Shown: positions 40,068-49,206, numbered from the stretch's first letter. The stretch: 64,000 nt of DNA from CAZDWZ01 sp964509425 (GCA_964509425.1 CAZDWZ010000018.1:1-64000), one strand, 5' to 3'. The notes: a model not told the origin generated them from the sequence alone. A program made the numbers and translations.

Positions 40068-41222
40068 TCAGCCCAGTGCTACTTCCTTCAACTCCTTCGG
40101 TCTTAGGATCCGTATCGTGCCGCGCTTCGCGAGTGCTAGGATACCTTCTTCCTCCATCGCCCGAGTCACTCGGATCGCGGTTTCAACGGAGGTGCCGGTG
40201 AGATCGGCTATTTCCTGTCTGGTGATCACAATCCCCTCTTCGGGAACCGGACAGGCGCTCGGTCTCTTCGCGAGCTCCGCTAGCACCGACGCGATTCGGC
40301 TCTCGACCTTATCATGCGCGATGGCACGCATCATGTTGTGCGCCGTCTTCAACCTCCGCGAAGACTCCCGAACGAATACTTTGTAAAATTCCGGCTGGCG
40401 CGTAAGCAGAGAAAAGAAAAATTCTTTTGGACAACGAATAATTCTCACATTCTTTTGAGCTCGGGCGGTGAGAGAGGCGACGTCTTCTTCAAATGCAGAA
40501 ACGATACTGAACAAATCGCCTGGAAAGAGCATCTCAACGACCAGCTGATTACCATTCTCAGAGCTCTTCACGAGGGACACCCTGCCTTCGAAAACGAGGA
40601 AACAGCTCAACTGCTCCTCTCCCTCACAAGCGATCATACTTCCATGCGAATGCTGTTCAATCTTGCACTGCTCCACCAGCGTGCGCATATCGGCCGGAGG
40701 TAACGAAGAAAAAAGATCGATCGTGCTGAGGAAGCGCATGATCTCACGTTGGCGAGGATCGACCGGCTCGGCGATCGAAACCTCCTTTACGGGAGGACGA
40801 ACCGAAGAGACCGCATCCACTTCGGGAGGTGCGACTCCCTTCATCTCTTGCGATCGTTTATACAAAGCGAGACCCAACCCGATTCTGAGATCCGCCTCTT
40901 GAAAGGGCTTCACGACATAGCCGTAGGGTTCCGTGATTTTTGCCCGATCGAAGGTCGCTTGGTCCGAGTGAGCAGTGAGATAGATGAGTGCCGTGCCAAA
41001 GCGCTCCTTGAGGGTCTTCCCGGTTTCGACACCGTCCATCTTGCCCTTGATGCTGATGTCCATCAGCGCCAGGTCAGGTCGAAGTTTTTCCGTAAGCTCA
41101 ATCGCCTCCTGGCCTGACACCGCGCGTCCGACGACCTGGTATGAGAGTTTTTTCAAAGTTCTTTCGATATCGTCCGCCACGAGCGGCTCGTCTTCAACAA
41201 TGAGAATGCGGGCCTCGCTCAT
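40068..41222 (-). CDS. Response regulator with receiver, cyclic-nucleotide-binding and Crp-type HTH domains
   Basis: A 384-residue cytosolic regulator. Receiver domain (1-120): acidic pair ED at the end of strand 1 (VEDEP), phosphoacceptor Asp55 in LALMDISIKG, Thr83 and Lys105. A linker with EPVDPRQREIMRFLSTIDLF leads to a cNMP-binding/CRP effector domain (about 165-285: LVEQCKIEQHSHGSMIACEGEEQLSCFLVFEGRVSLVKS) and a Crp-type winged helix (about 305-375: ITRQEIADLTGTSVETAIRVTRAMEEEGIL). No FNR cysteines. It is translationally coupled to the kinase gene (ATGA overlap), so phosphorylation by that kinase is the natural input. Target genes unknown; binds DNA as a dimer. Confidence 0.9.
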   Translation of the reverse strand: MSEARILIVEDEPLVADDIERTLKKLSYQVVGRAVSGQEAIELTEKLRPDLALMDISIKGKMDGVETGKTLKERFGTALIYLTAHSDQATFDRAKITEPYGYVVKPFQEADLRIGLGLALYKRSQEMKGVAPPEVDAVSSVRPPVKEVSIAEPVDPRQREIMRFLSTIDLFSSLPPADMRTLVEQCKIEQHSHGSMIACEGEEQLSCFLVFEGRVSLVKSSENGNQLVVEMLFPGDLFSIVSAFEEDVASLTARAQKNVRIIRCPKEFFFSLLTRQPEFYKVFVRESSRRLKTAHNMMRAIAHDKVESRIASVLAELAKRPSACPVPEEGIVITRQEIADLTGTSVETAIRVTRAMEEEGILALAKRGTIRILRPKELKEVALG

Positions 41223-43189
41223 GTATGTTCTTCCTCCGGCATAAAAGATACGTCGATCCTGGCTCCCGGCGTGTTCGAATATTTCACTTCCCCTTCGAGC
41301 TTCTCGGTAAGCTTTTCAACGAGGTGAAAGCCAATTGATCGGGAATTCTCAAGTTTTCCCTTCTCAGGAAAGCCTATACCGTCATCCATGACTGTGATGC
41401 GGAGGGGACCGCGCGGCTCTCGACTTATCGAGACGATAATGCGGCCGCGGCTCTTGCCGAAGAAAGCATGTTTGAGGGAATTCAAGACGAGTTCGTTCAC
41501 GATGAGCCCACAGCGAAGCGTCTCGTCTATGTTCAGTGAGACCGCTTCAATCTCGAACACCACGTCTATGTCCGCGGACTCGCCGCTCGAATGCACGAGA
41601 TTCGAGACTACTCCGCGAAGATATTCTTCGATGTTGACATGCACAAGATCACCCGATTGATAAAGTGTCTCATGTAGATGGGCGATGGCATAGATTCTGT
41701 CTCGTATTTCGGCAAGAGTGTCGACAGATCCTCCACCATCGCTCTCGCTTAGATGCAGGTTCAGAATGCTGATAACCAGTTGGAGATTGTTCTTCACGCG
41801 GTGATGAATCTCTTTGAGAAAGACCTCCTTTTCGCGAAGAGATGAGGCGATGGATTCTTCAGCACGCTGACGATCAGCGATTTCCCGCTCAAGTATCTGA
41901 TTCGCCAGCGAAAGCTCTGCCGTCCGTTCACCCACCCGAATCTCGAGATCATCCCTGACTCGCTGCAGGAGCCGCTCCTTCTCTCTCGCTTCAGTAATGT
42001 CGAGCCCGAAGGAGAGAGCCGCATCACTTCCTTGATCGACGAGAAGGCTGTTTCTCCATGAAATAATTCGCGGTTCACCGGCTTTCGTGATGAGGACACC
42101 TTCGTGCTCCTGTCGCCTGCCGGCCAAAGTTTCGGCGATAACGTTCGACGACTGTGCTCTACCTTCTTCCGGTACAAAAACATCGACCCATTTCTTGCCG
42201 ATGACTTCGTCGGAGCGGAATCCGGATATTTGTTCCGCGGCGGGATTGAAGAGAAGCACCCGGCCATGCTCGTCGAGGATGACAATCATCGCGTTCGCCG
42301 TCTCAACCAGCCGCTGCGCATAACGCTCAGCCCGCCGAAGATCTCTTTCTCGTTCTTTGAGTGTTGAAATATCATGCGAACTGACCACGATTCCGGCGAT
42401 CATTCCCCGGACGTCGTGGATGGGGGAGAGAGTAAGTGCGACGCTGATTTCCTTCCCGTCCTTTCGCGTGCGAACCGTGTCAAGACGCTCGCTTGGCTGG
42501 CCTGCAAGAATCCGCTGCGTCGCAGTTTGCAGCTCTTGAATTCGCGAAGCTGGAACGATTAAATCTGCAGGCTTCCCAACCGCTTCTTCGGAAGTAAAAC
42601 CGTAGAGTAGCTCGGCCCCATGATTCCATTGGACGATTGTTCCTGCAAGATTTCGAACAATGATAGCACCATCCGGGGAGGCTACGATTGAATCGAGAAG
42701 ACTGATGGAAGCCTCTGCTTTCCGGCGTGCAGAGACATCGCGAATGACTCCGGAGAAAATCCTCCTGCCTTCGACGTTGACTTCAGTGACTGAAAGCTCG
42801 ATGGGAAAAAGGCTGTTGTCCTTCCTCTGTGCAAAAACTTCGCGTTCGGTGCCGATAATGCGCCTTTCACCGGTCGAAACATAACGTTCCAGATATGCAT
42901 CGTGGCGCTCCCTTTCAGGGGACGGCATCAGCATTGAAATGTTTCTTCCGATGACTTCGCTCGCGGAATACCCAAAAAGCTGCTCAGCGGCAGGATTAAG
43001 AAATTCGACGAGTCCGTTGGCCGATATCGCGATTACTGCGTCGAGCGCCGCATCTATGATGCCTCGGTAGAACGAAACTAATTCGACGGTGCTTCCATCG
43101 AGCTTCGGATCCGATGCGGAATGCATCACCGGACATCGAGAGTTTGGGGTTCCCATCGCCTGATACCAAAGCCTAAGCTCTAGCATATC
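41219..43189 (-). CDS. PAS-domain sensor histidine kinase, HisKA_2 type
   Basis: A kinase of about 656 residues from ATG 43189 (a TTG-initiated frame extends to 43321). It has three PAS domains: FYRGIIDAALDAVIAISANG, SIVASPDGAIIVRNLAG and LVETANAMIVILDEHGRVLLFNPAAEQ. These are followed by a coiled-coil and the H-box EVFLKEIHHRVKNNLQLVIS, whose His is in the HisKA_2/HWE class, and a GHKL ATPase end (CGLIVNELVLNSLKHAF, DDGIGFPEKG). No transmembrane helix is visible, so it is cytosolic and senses an internal ligand or redox via its PAS domains. It overlaps the receiver-CRP gene by 4 nt; they form a two-gene system. The start is uncertain; ATG 43156 is the alternative. Confidence 0.9.
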   Translation of the reverse strand, partial: DMLELRLWYQAMGTPNSRCPVMHSASDPKLDGSTVELVSFYRGIIDAALDAVIAISANGLVEFLNPAAEQLFGYSASEVIGRNISMLMPSPERERHDAYLERYVSTGERRIIGTEREVFAQRKDNSLFPIELSVTEVNVEGRRIFSGVIRDVSARRKAEASISLLDSIVASPDGAIIVRNLAGTIVQWNHGAELLYGFTSEEAVGKPADLIVPASRIQELQTATQRILAGQPSERLDTVRTRKDGKEISVALTLSPIHDVRGMIAGIVVSSHDISTLKERERDLRRAERYAQRLVETANAMIVILDEHGRVLLFNPAAEQISGFRSDEVIGKKWVDVFVPEEGRAQSSNVIAETLAGRRQEHEGVLITKAGEPRIISWRNSLLVDQGSDAALSFGLDITEAREKERLLQRVRDDLEIRVGERTAELSLANQILEREIADRQRAEESIASSLREKEVFLKEIHHRVKNNLQLVISILNLHLSESDGGGSVDTLAEIRDRIYAIAHLHETLYQSGDLVHVNIEEYLRGVVSNLVHSSGESADIDVVFEIEAVSLNIDETLRCGLIVNELVLNSLKHAFFGKSRGRIIVSISREPRGPLRITVMDDGIGFPEKGKLENSRSIGFHLVEKLTEKLEGEVKYSNTPGARIDVSFMPEEEHT

Positions 43190-43296
43190 TTGCGTCGGTG
43201 CCTCAAATCTCAGGAAATGATGATCTCTATCATAATTCCTTTTCGCTGGTGCTGTCAGAGTCAGCCCGGAAGTCGAACTGAGAGATAGGTACCACA

Positions 43297-43626
43297 GTGT
43301 CCAGATTCGGGGAGTCAACACAGCAGAATCGTGAGAATTCGCTCATACGACTGACGGGAGAGTTTGTCGCCAAGCATCGCGAACAATTGCTCGAACTCGC
43401 ACGCATGAGCGAGCGTGCGGCGATCTCCAGCGGCGATAGCAGAATCTTATCTATTTCGAATGCCATAAACGAGATCCGAGTTGAAACGAGTTCTGCATCA
43501 CTCGCCGAAAAGATCGGCGAGCGTGTTTCGGCCGTGTGTGGAGGCAGCGTGCAGCACGACCCCTCTTCAGATGGCCACGCGACCTGCTTGATCTGGAGTA
43601 GGTCGGAAAGCAGAAAAGCCAAATGA
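43297..43626 (+). CDS. Possible small hypothetical protein
   Basis: A 109-codon frame from GTG at 43297, divergent from the kinase. The sequence FVAKHREQLLELARMSERAA then ILSISNAINEIRVETSSASLA is helical and charged, plausible as coding. No family, no signal peptide; the ribosome site is weak. The reverse frame is similar in length and reads worse. Given its head-to-head position with the kinase gene it could be a small adaptor, but I give low weight. Confidence 0.35.
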   Translation: MSRFGESTQQNRENSLIRLTGEFVAKHREQLLELARMSERAAISSGDSRILSISNAINEIRVETSSASLAEKIGERVSAVCGGSVQHDPSSDGHATCLIWSRSESRKAK

Positions 43627-43927
43627 CGCGTTCTGAGAACGCATCAAACATGCACATCTTTCACAGTCCGAACGGTTCCAGACAAGCGTAGCGGAACTTC
43701 GTAGAGACGTCCTTGAGCTTGATTCAACAGTCGGCGTTATTCGCGATTTCATTCGCCTATGGAAAAATCCTGGAGTCTAGGAAATTTGCTGTTGGTGGCG
43801 TTGATTTCCAGAAAAAATCACTGATTATGAGGTCCGACATAATTCCAACCCGCCCGCTCAACGTAGGGTTTTACGCAGCCGGAGGAATCGCTTCGGTATA
43901 TCAACGTAAAAAACAACGAGAGAGCTT
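43627..43927. other. Leader region of the Hsp20 gene
   Basis: About 300 bases with no gene. I looked for a heat-shock-type sigma-32 promoter or an inverted repeat near the Hsp20 gene and saw none that is convincing. Confidence 0.25.
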
Positions 43928-44401
43928 ATGAATCTTACTCCGCGGAAACAAAACAATGTGACGAAGAGCGGCAGCTTGTTCCCTGAACTCAGCTCATTCC
44001 GTTCAGAGATTGATAATCTTTTTGATCAATTCTTCAGGGGCAGCGCGCTCTCCCCGCGCGGCGCGATGGCTTGGGCTCCCAATATCGACGTCAAAGACAA
44101 CGAAAAAGAAATTCTAATAAAATGTGAACTTCCGGGAGTCGACCCCAAAGACGTTGACCTCTCGTTGAAAGGAGACGTTCTCACCATCAAGGGACAGAAA
44201 AATTCCGAACGTACTGAGGACACCGACCAATACTACGTGACTGAGCGAAGGTTTGGATCATTTCTCAGGGCGATTGAGCTTCCGGACTCCGTGGATACCG
44301 ACAGCATCAAGGCAGAACAGAGGGACGGCGTCCTCAGCATTCAGCTGAAGAAGCGACCAGATTCGGCGCAGAAGAAGATTCCCGTCGCTTCTGGCAAATA
44401 A
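43928..44401 (+). CDS. Hsp20 / alpha-crystallin small heat-shock protein
   Basis: A 157-residue small heat-shock protein. N-terminal: LFPELSSFRSEIDNLFDQFF. Alpha-crystallin domain from about residue 50: WAPNIDVKDNEKEILIKCELPGVDPKDVDLSLKGDVLTIKG, ERRFGSFLRAIELPDSVDTD and the C-terminal GVLSIQLKKRP, the A-x-x-x-n-G-V-L motif. The C-terminal extension ends with KKIPVASGK, the I-x-V type anchor for oligomers. The family holds unfolding proteins in the cytosol without ATP. ATG 43928 has GAGAGAG upstream. A perfect G+C-rich terminator follows. Confidence 0.92.
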   Translation: MNLTPRKQNNVTKSGSLFPELSSFRSEIDNLFDQFFRGSALSPRGAMAWAPNIDVKDNEKEILIKCELPGVDPKDVDLSLKGDVLTIKGQKNSERTEDTDQYYVTERRFGSFLRAIELPDSVDTDSIKAEQRDGVLSIQLKKRPDSAQKKIPVASGK

Positions 44402-44411
44402 TCCGGAATCT

Positions 44412-44444
44412 CGCGCCGCGAAGTCTTCACGACATCGCGGCGCG
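44412..44444 (+). terminator. Terminator of the Hsp20 gene
   Basis: Perfect 10-bp stem CGCGCCGCGA / TCGCGGCGCG with 13-nt loop, starting 11 nt after the stop codon. Only a short G/C-T tail follows. Confidence 0.7.
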
Positions 44445-44638
44445 GGCTTGAATCCAAATCAGGTTCCAAGAAGGACCGGCGAAAGCGAACCGCAGATTAT
44501 CGCGTATTTCTCGTTGGAGATCGCGATCGATTCTGCAGTTCCCAGGTATTGCGAAGGCTTGGGGTTCTCGCGGCAGAAGAAAACGCATTCGATCGTCAAA
44601 ACGGAGGTGGAATTGTGGAAGAGAAAGGAGCGGGTCCC

Positions 44639-45286
44639 ATGAATGAACCCAAACTTTGCGCGCTTGAAAACAGCAAAGGTGTCCCAGTCGTTTCAGCATG
44701 CGAATTAATAGATTCGTTGAAGGCAGGAAGAAGAGTCGAACTCATCGATGTGCGCACCCCCATTGAGTACCGCGAGCTTCATGTGGAGTTCGCCCGAAAT
44801 GTCCCGCTCGCCCGTCTCGATCCCGTGCGTGTCATGGAGAGCCGCACAGGCTCCGCGGAAGATCCTCTCTATCTCGTCTGCCAATCCGGAAAGCGGGCAG
44901 AGCTGGCGTGTGAGACTTTCAGGAAAGCTGGCTTTTTAAACGTTTTCAACGTCGACGGCGGTACTCGCGCGTGTCTCGAAGCCGGCCTTCCGGCAGTGCG
45001 CGAGTTGAATTCCGTTTCGCTCGAACGCCAGGTCCGCATCGCAGCGGGGCTGTTCGTTCTCCTGGGACTTGCACTTGGTTATTTCGTACATCCTGGATTT
45101 ACCGGACTGTCGGCCTTCGTCGGAGCGGGATTGGTGTTCTCCGGGGTAACCAATACCTGCGGGATGGCGATGCTCTTAGCCCGGATGCCATGGAACCAAG
45201 GTAGTGTTGAGGCATCTTCCGACTCTAAGGCCTGCTGTGCAGCAGCACCGTTCAAAGAGTGCTCAGTGAAGCACCCTGTCAGGTGA
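44639..45286 (+). CDS. Membrane rhodanese with DUF2892-like tail
   Basis: A 215-residue protein. ATG 44639 follows AAAGGAG with 8-nt spacing; an upstream extension of 30 residues is unlikely. Residues 1-115 are a rhodanese domain: VSACELIDSLKAGRRVELIDVRTPIEY (D-V-R motif) and the active loop LVCQSGKRA with Cys81, which carries the persulfide. The C-terminal part has two transmembrane helices (IAAGLFVLLGLALGYFV and SAFVGAGLVFSGVTNTCGMA), the DUF2892-like element that includes a CGM motif. The final cysteines (ACCAAAPFKECS) may bind metals or thiols. It suggests sulfur transfer or detoxification at the inner membrane, near stress genes. Confidence 0.85.
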   Translation: MNEPKLCALENSKGVPVVSACELIDSLKAGRRVELIDVRTPIEYRELHVEFARNVPLARLDPVRVMESRTGSAEDPLYLVCQSGKRAELACETFRKAGFLNVFNVDGGTRACLEAGLPAVRELNSVSLERQVRIAAGLFVLLGLALGYFVHPGFTGLSAFVGAGLVFSGVTNTCGMAMLLARMPWNQGSVEASSDSKACCAAAPFKECSVKHPVR

Positions 45287-45340
45287 TGGTCATTCCGGCG
45301 CCGAAGGCCAACTCCGCATAACGCACAACCGGTTGCCTGT

Positions 45341-45460
45341 ATGAATTTCAAGAAAATACTCAACCCGACGGATTTCTCGCCCGCAGCTGCTCTGTGGTGC
45401 CGGGTTGATCACGTGCTTCGACTTCATTCCTCGAGCTCTTTGTTAGAAGCCTTTGAGTGA
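45341..45460 (+). pseudogene. Universal stress protein (UspA) remnant
   Basis: A 39-codon frame starting MNFKKILNPTDFSPAAA, the N-terminal strand and P-T-D-F-S motif of UspA-family proteins, then HVLRLHSSSSLLEAFE, which echoes the second strand (ALHLLHVFE in intact members), and a TGA. Intact Usp proteins are about 140 residues, so two thirds are missing; no other piece is visible in 45461-45709. It appears truncated rather than a short functional protein. Its position 54 bp after the rhodanese gene suggests it once shared that operon. Confidence 0.6.
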
Positions 45461-45709
45461 GTCGACTTGAAGGGCGTTCGATACGCCGGAATCGCATGTT
45501 GAAGCTCCTCGAATTCGCCTCATCGCCGCGCGTCCCCGCTCCTCCCCAAATCTTGGCGAGTCAGATTTTCGTCAAAGCCTGATCGGTTCCTACAAAACAG
45601 GTCCGGCTGCAAATTCTCGCGATTCGGATTGCGCTTGTGACTACTCTCGGAACACAGAGGCACGCATGTAGGGCTGAAACTCACCGAACTTGACTTCAGG
45701 GATCCGATT

Positions 45710-46393
45710 TCAATTCTTGATAAACGCATCAAGCTCTTCATTCGTGGGAACTGAATTACTAAAGGCTTCATTCTTTGAATCCTTTAGATACGCATCCAAT
45801 GTTTCACTCGTTGCCATCATCTGAGAGATCGTCTCATTGTAGGATTTCAAAACGTCGGAATTCCCTTTTAGGAATTGAATACTTTCGTCTTTTACGATCC
45901 AAGCTTTTTTGTTGCTCTCCAAAATCTTAAAAAGCTTTTCACTGTCAGCGACAATACTTGATTGAATGTCCCAATACTTCTCGATCGAGGGAAGCTTTTC
46001 CTTTCGATTCTCACGATATCCTTCGAGCATCCCTTCCTTGTAACGTTGGTCTATCTCCAGTTTGATAACATTCGGTTCAATACCGTTCACGAAATCAGTC
46101 GATTCTTTACGATACTTGTTCACCAAGCTTCGAGCTTCGGAGAGCATTTTTTTCGTCTCGGTAAAATTCGTGTCGAGCTTGATTCGATCGGGGTCGAGGA
46201 GTGTTTCAAACTGTATCTTTGCAATATCAGCTTCGAAATTATTCTTAATTGCAGAACTCCTGTTTCTACAGTCAATCAGAAATTGCGCCGCAATCTTTTT
46301 GTCTTTTTCCGATGGCAAATAGTTCGATTGGGCCGAAGTAAATTTCGGGAAACATAAAATTAAGACAACGAAAAGTAGTTTTAAAGTTTTCAT
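45710..46393 (-). CDS. Secreted helical protein, A+T-rich gene
   Basis: A 227-residue exported protein. ATG 46393 has CAGGA upstream and opens a signal peptide (MKTLKLLFVVLILCFPKFTSA, cleavage after TSA). The mature protein is all-helical and charged: KKIAAQFLIDCRNRSSAIKN, FTETKKMLSEARSLVNKYRK, YRENRKEKLPSIEKYWD, SYNETISQMMATSETLDAYL. It has one cysteine pair only (CRN). Codons are markedly A/T-ending compared with the neighbouring rhodanese and module K, suggesting a different origin or expression. Family unknown. Confidence 0.75.
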   Translation of the reverse strand: MKTLKLLFVVLILCFPKFTSAQSNYLPSEKDKKIAAQFLIDCRNRSSAIKNNFEADIAKIQFETLLDPDRIKLDTNFTETKKMLSEARSLVNKYRKESTDFVNGIEPNVIKLEIDQRYKEGMLEGYRENRKEKLPSIEKYWDIQSSIVADSEKLFKILESNKKAWIVKDESIQFLKGNSDVLKSYNETISQMMATSETLDAYLKDSKNEAFSNSVPTNEELDAFIKN

Positions 46394-47077
46394 AATTTCC
46401 TGCTGAGCAAGATCGCACATTTCTGTCTGCGCTTTCTGAACTCGACACGCGGCCTTTAAGTTTTCAATTACCGAACCGCTTTTTCTCCCGTGCGAATCAT
46501 GAATCATTTGATTCAGGATTGTAACCCATAAATTTCTACATGGCCTCATAGGACTTGTATTCGCGAGCGCCGATCCCTAGCGATGCATTATTCTTTCGGT
46601 GAACACTGTCCGCCATTCCAATTCAGGAGACTCCAGTGAAGCGAAGTGAGTATCTCGTGCTGCGCAAACGGGAGAGCTACCGGCGCGGGCGCTGCACCCC
46701 CGAACCTTCCTTCTCTTTCTGCTCGTCGCGGCCTTAAGAGACCTGCACGGCTCCTTGTTTCCACCGATTCAGCAGAAAAGTGATATTAAGTAAGCTAAAA
46801 ATCACATCACATTTTGGGTGCGCTGTGGATACGAGGTCTAGAAACACTGGAGCAGTCGAAAACCCCTGGGCATCCAGCACATAAAAACACACATGTTTGA
46901 TCTAAACGGTCATATATCCACGTAATTTCGCCAGACTCTCGGCGACCTCCGATTTTTGTCAGTCTTGTCCCCATCTGCGACAGCGTGTCGCTCGTTATCC
47001 CACCGCCCGGCGCAGAACCCTGCGGCGAGCGATGAAATACGGTTCTCACTCTTCTCCTCCCTGCCCTCGAGGGTCAC
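46394..47077. other. Long intergenic region with a repeat fragment
   Basis: About 680 bases. Near 46756 is a copy of the dispersed motif TTTCCACCGATTCAGCA (see 10206). Near 46977-46991 a perfect hairpin GCGACA-GCG-TGTCGC and at 47064-47073 the palindrome CCCTCGAGGG, overlapping the ribosome site of module K. No gene seen; a short GTG-initiated frame at 46636 has no support. Confidence 0.4.
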
Positions 47078-48010
47078 ATGATTCGAAGTTGGTCCCCCGT
47101 CCGCGCGGCCGAAATGCCGTGGTCCGAACCGCCCGACATCCAGGGTTTCTCCGGCGCCGTCGCGGCGCTCATCGCGGACTCGATCGCGATGGTCTGCGTC
47201 GCCTTCGCCGACTGCGATGGCGAGTTCGCCCACGGACTGATCGGCCCGTTGCTGACGACGCCGATCCGCCCGTTCACGCTCGAGCACCAGCGCGCGTTGC
47301 CGAACGCGACCGACTTGACGTTCGGCACCGTCGATTTCGCTGCCGGGCACCTGCTGTTGAACGATCGGCTCCCGGTGATGACCAGCATCGACATCGCGAT
47401 CACGTCGATGCACGAGCTGGATCACCTGCTCCGGCGGGAGGATCCCCGCGCGGACCCGACCATCTCCCGAGCGCGCAACATGGACGCGTACTCGCGGTAC
47501 GAGGTGAGGCAGTCCGCGATGGAGCGGCTCCGCGCGGAGTGGCTCTACCGCTGGATGACGGCGACCCAGCCGGTGTCGCTCGAGCGCGAAGGTGCGCTCA
47601 CGAACCTCAAGAACGTGATCTGCAGCGCGCGGACCTTGGAGTTCGGTCACCTCGTCAGGCTGGACTTCCTCACCCTCGCGATGACGGTGGCCTCGGTACT
47701 CGACTGGATGGAGGCACAGCATGCCGGGCATGTCATGATCGCCGAATGGAATGCGATCCTCCAAGGTGCGCTCGCCGGTGCGTACGAGGTCTCGAACGCG
47801 AAGCTCGGTGACATGCGCGACGACCTGCTCGTCCTCTGGTCCCGGGTCGTGACGGCGGAGACGCGCTCCCCCGAGCCGCATCCGGATCAGTACGACGACG
47901 AGATCGAAAAGGCGCGTGAGCACGTCGAACGACTCAGCGCGCTCCTCGAGTCCCCCTACCGGCACGGCGGGCTGGAGACGATGTCGCTGGAAACCGCGCT
48001 CAGCTTCTAA
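47078..48010 (+). CDS. Hypothetical protein (module K)
   Basis: A 310-residue soluble protein, helix-rich, of no known family. ATG 47078 follows GAGGG with 4-nt spacing. Visible parts: a hydrophobic N-terminal region (FSGAVAALIADSIAMVCVAFADCD), a central ITSMHELDHLLRREDPRAD, whose HELDH resembles an H-x-x-x-H metal pair but not a canonical HExxH, and long helices (RYEVRQSAMERLRAEWLYRWM, VRLDFLTLAMTVASVLDWM, EIEKAREHVERLSALLESP). Codons are strongly G/C-ending. It is followed by two hairpins, the second with a T5 run, the best canonical terminator among the modules. Confidence 0.75.
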   Translation: MIRSWSPVRAAEMPWSEPPDIQGFSGAVAALIADSIAMVCVAFADCDGEFAHGLIGPLLTTPIRPFTLEHQRALPNATDLTFGTVDFAAGHLLLNDRLPVMTSIDIAITSMHELDHLLRREDPRADPTISRARNMDAYSRYEVRQSAMERLRAEWLYRWMTATQPVSLEREGALTNLKNVICSARTLEFGHLVRLDFLTLAMTVASVLDWMEAQHAGHVMIAEWNAILQGALAGAYEVSNAKLGDMRDDLLVLWSRVVTAETRSPEPHPDQYDDEIEKAREHVERLSALLESPYRHGGLETMSLETALSF

Positions 48011-48021
48011 CCCAAACATGA

Positions 48022-48104
48022 CCGAAGACCAGAGGTACTTCGGCTGAGGAAGGAGCGGCTGCGTTTCTCAAGGTTCTTCCTTGACACGCAGTCGCTACTT
48101 TTTC
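48022..48104 (+). terminator. Two-hairpin terminator of module K
   Basis: First CCGAAG-N10-CTTCGG (48022-48043), then AGCGGCTGCGT..TCAAGG / CCTTGA..ACGCAGTCGCT (48054-48096) followed by ACTTTTTC. The second is a canonical Rho-independent terminator. Confidence 0.7.
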
Positions 48105-48230
48105 TTAATTTTTCCGGTGTGCTGACCTAGACCGTCGCTATAGATCCCAGGACAAAAAGTAACCGAGCGACAAAAGAAAATCACTCAGTTTGCGCCGCGC
48201 ATCGGGCGAAAGATGTAGCCTTTTGTTTCT

Positions 48231-48288
48231 TCTGGTGCTTGGTTCATCTTGAGTGCACTCCCCAAGATGAACTCGGTGCCAACTGGTG
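48231..48288. repeat. REP-like palindrome, copy 2
   Basis: Left arm TCTGGTGCTTGGTTCATCTT then GAG, right arm CCCAAGATGAACTCGGTGCC then AACTGG, with a 7-9 nt loop. The left arm and the right arm match copy 3 (61004-61068) at most positions. The rest of 48011-48356 shows no gene. Confidence 0.6.
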
Positions 48289-48356
48289 AGTAAGCTTGCG
48301 GATCGCAGACGAACTCATATTATGCAGTCTACTCCTACGCGGAAGGCGACCCTCTG

Positions 48357-48797
48357 ATGGCAAACACTACTACGAAAGCTTGGCCGTACGAACGTCACAG
48401 CTCGCTTGACTACGAGTCGGATGCGAGCTTCGGCTACTACGTCTTTTGCAAAGCAACGGGTCTTTGGAGCCAGCTTCGTGCCCGTTCGGACGGATCCGAA
48501 TTCATGCTGTGTTGCCGCGAACGAACTCCTTCTGAAATTCGGCTTAGAAAGTGGGGCGAGATCGACGCTCGGCTTCTTGAGCTCGAGAATCAGGCACTTG
48601 ATTCGGTGCCTCCCCCACCAATCGATGCAGCGCGAAACGGATTTCAGCGTAATGAGTTGACGTTGAGCGAAGTGCGTATAGAAGGAGACGGCTCTTTTTC
48701 ACTTTTCTTTGATTCGCCAACCGGTGATGCGATAAATTTATGGCCAGTGGTTACCTTCGACGACTGGTCGATCAGGGAATCGATTTGGGTACCATAG
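48357..48797 (+). CDS. Hypothetical protein
   Basis: A 146-residue soluble protein without a known family. ATG 48357 has GGAAGG 10 nt upstream. The first half, RHSSLDYESDASFGYYVFCK then SEFMLCCRERTPSEIRLRKW, alternates strands and helices; the second half, LTLSEVRIEGDGSFSLFFDSP then INLWPVVTFDDWSIRESIWV, looks beta-rich and ends at WVP. The pattern of a beta-domain with a final W-strand occurs in some small immunity-like proteins, but I cannot assign it. No signal peptide. Confidence 0.65.
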   Translation: MANTTTKAWPYERHSSLDYESDASFGYYVFCKATGLWSQLRARSDGSEFMLCCRERTPSEIRLRKWGEIDARLLELENQALDSVPPPPIDAARNGFQRNELTLSEVRIEGDGSFSLFFDSPTGDAINLWPVVTFDDWSIRESIWVP

Positions 48798-48858
48798 TTG
48801 GAGCTCCTCCATCTGCCGCATGTCGAGCGGGAGTTGCGAACTAGGCGACCGGCTCAAA

Positions 48859-49206
48859 TCAATTGAAAGTTTCGGAAAGCGCCTTGAGTTTGAGCACAGA
48901 AAGCATGTCCTCACGTTCCTTCGGGCAATTCGCGGTAGCCGCTTTATCCGCCTCTGCCTTGAACAAAGCGAAGTTCTTCGTATCGTAGTCAACTTTTTCG
49001 CTTATCTCGATTACGAACTGAGCACGCGCATTTTCGGGTTGGTAAGACTTCATTTCTGGCAACATTCGTTTCAAGATCTGACAGATAGGTTCCGAAAGAC
49101 CCGCTTCGGCGCGAGCGGAAGGAGGCACCATCAGGGTGATAGCTATTGCTGGAAGCGTCGCCGCAACGAGGAGTTTGAATATCGGAGAAAGTCTTGGTCG
49201 GAGCAT
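48859..49206 (-). CDS. Small secreted protein
   Basis: A 115-residue exported protein. ATG 49206 has AAGGATGGA upstream (an upstream in-frame ATG at 49221 adds five residues). Signal peptide MLRPRLSPIFKLLVAATLPAIAITLMVPPSARA, cleavage after ARA. The mature part is about 82 residues, helical, with two cysteines (EPICQIL, ANCPKE), possibly one disulfide. No recognised family. Part of the small exported group. Confidence 0.7.
   Translation of the reverse strand: MLRPRLSPIFKLLVAATLPAIAITLMVPPSARAEAGLSEPICQILKRMLPEMKSYQPENARAQFVIEISEKVDYDTKNFALFKAEADKAATANCPKEREDMLSVLKLKALSETFN

Noticed and set aside
46636..46737. Short GTG-initiated frame before module K
   Set aside because: Arg/Ser-rich without motif, too short, and unsupported beyond a possible GGAG upstream.
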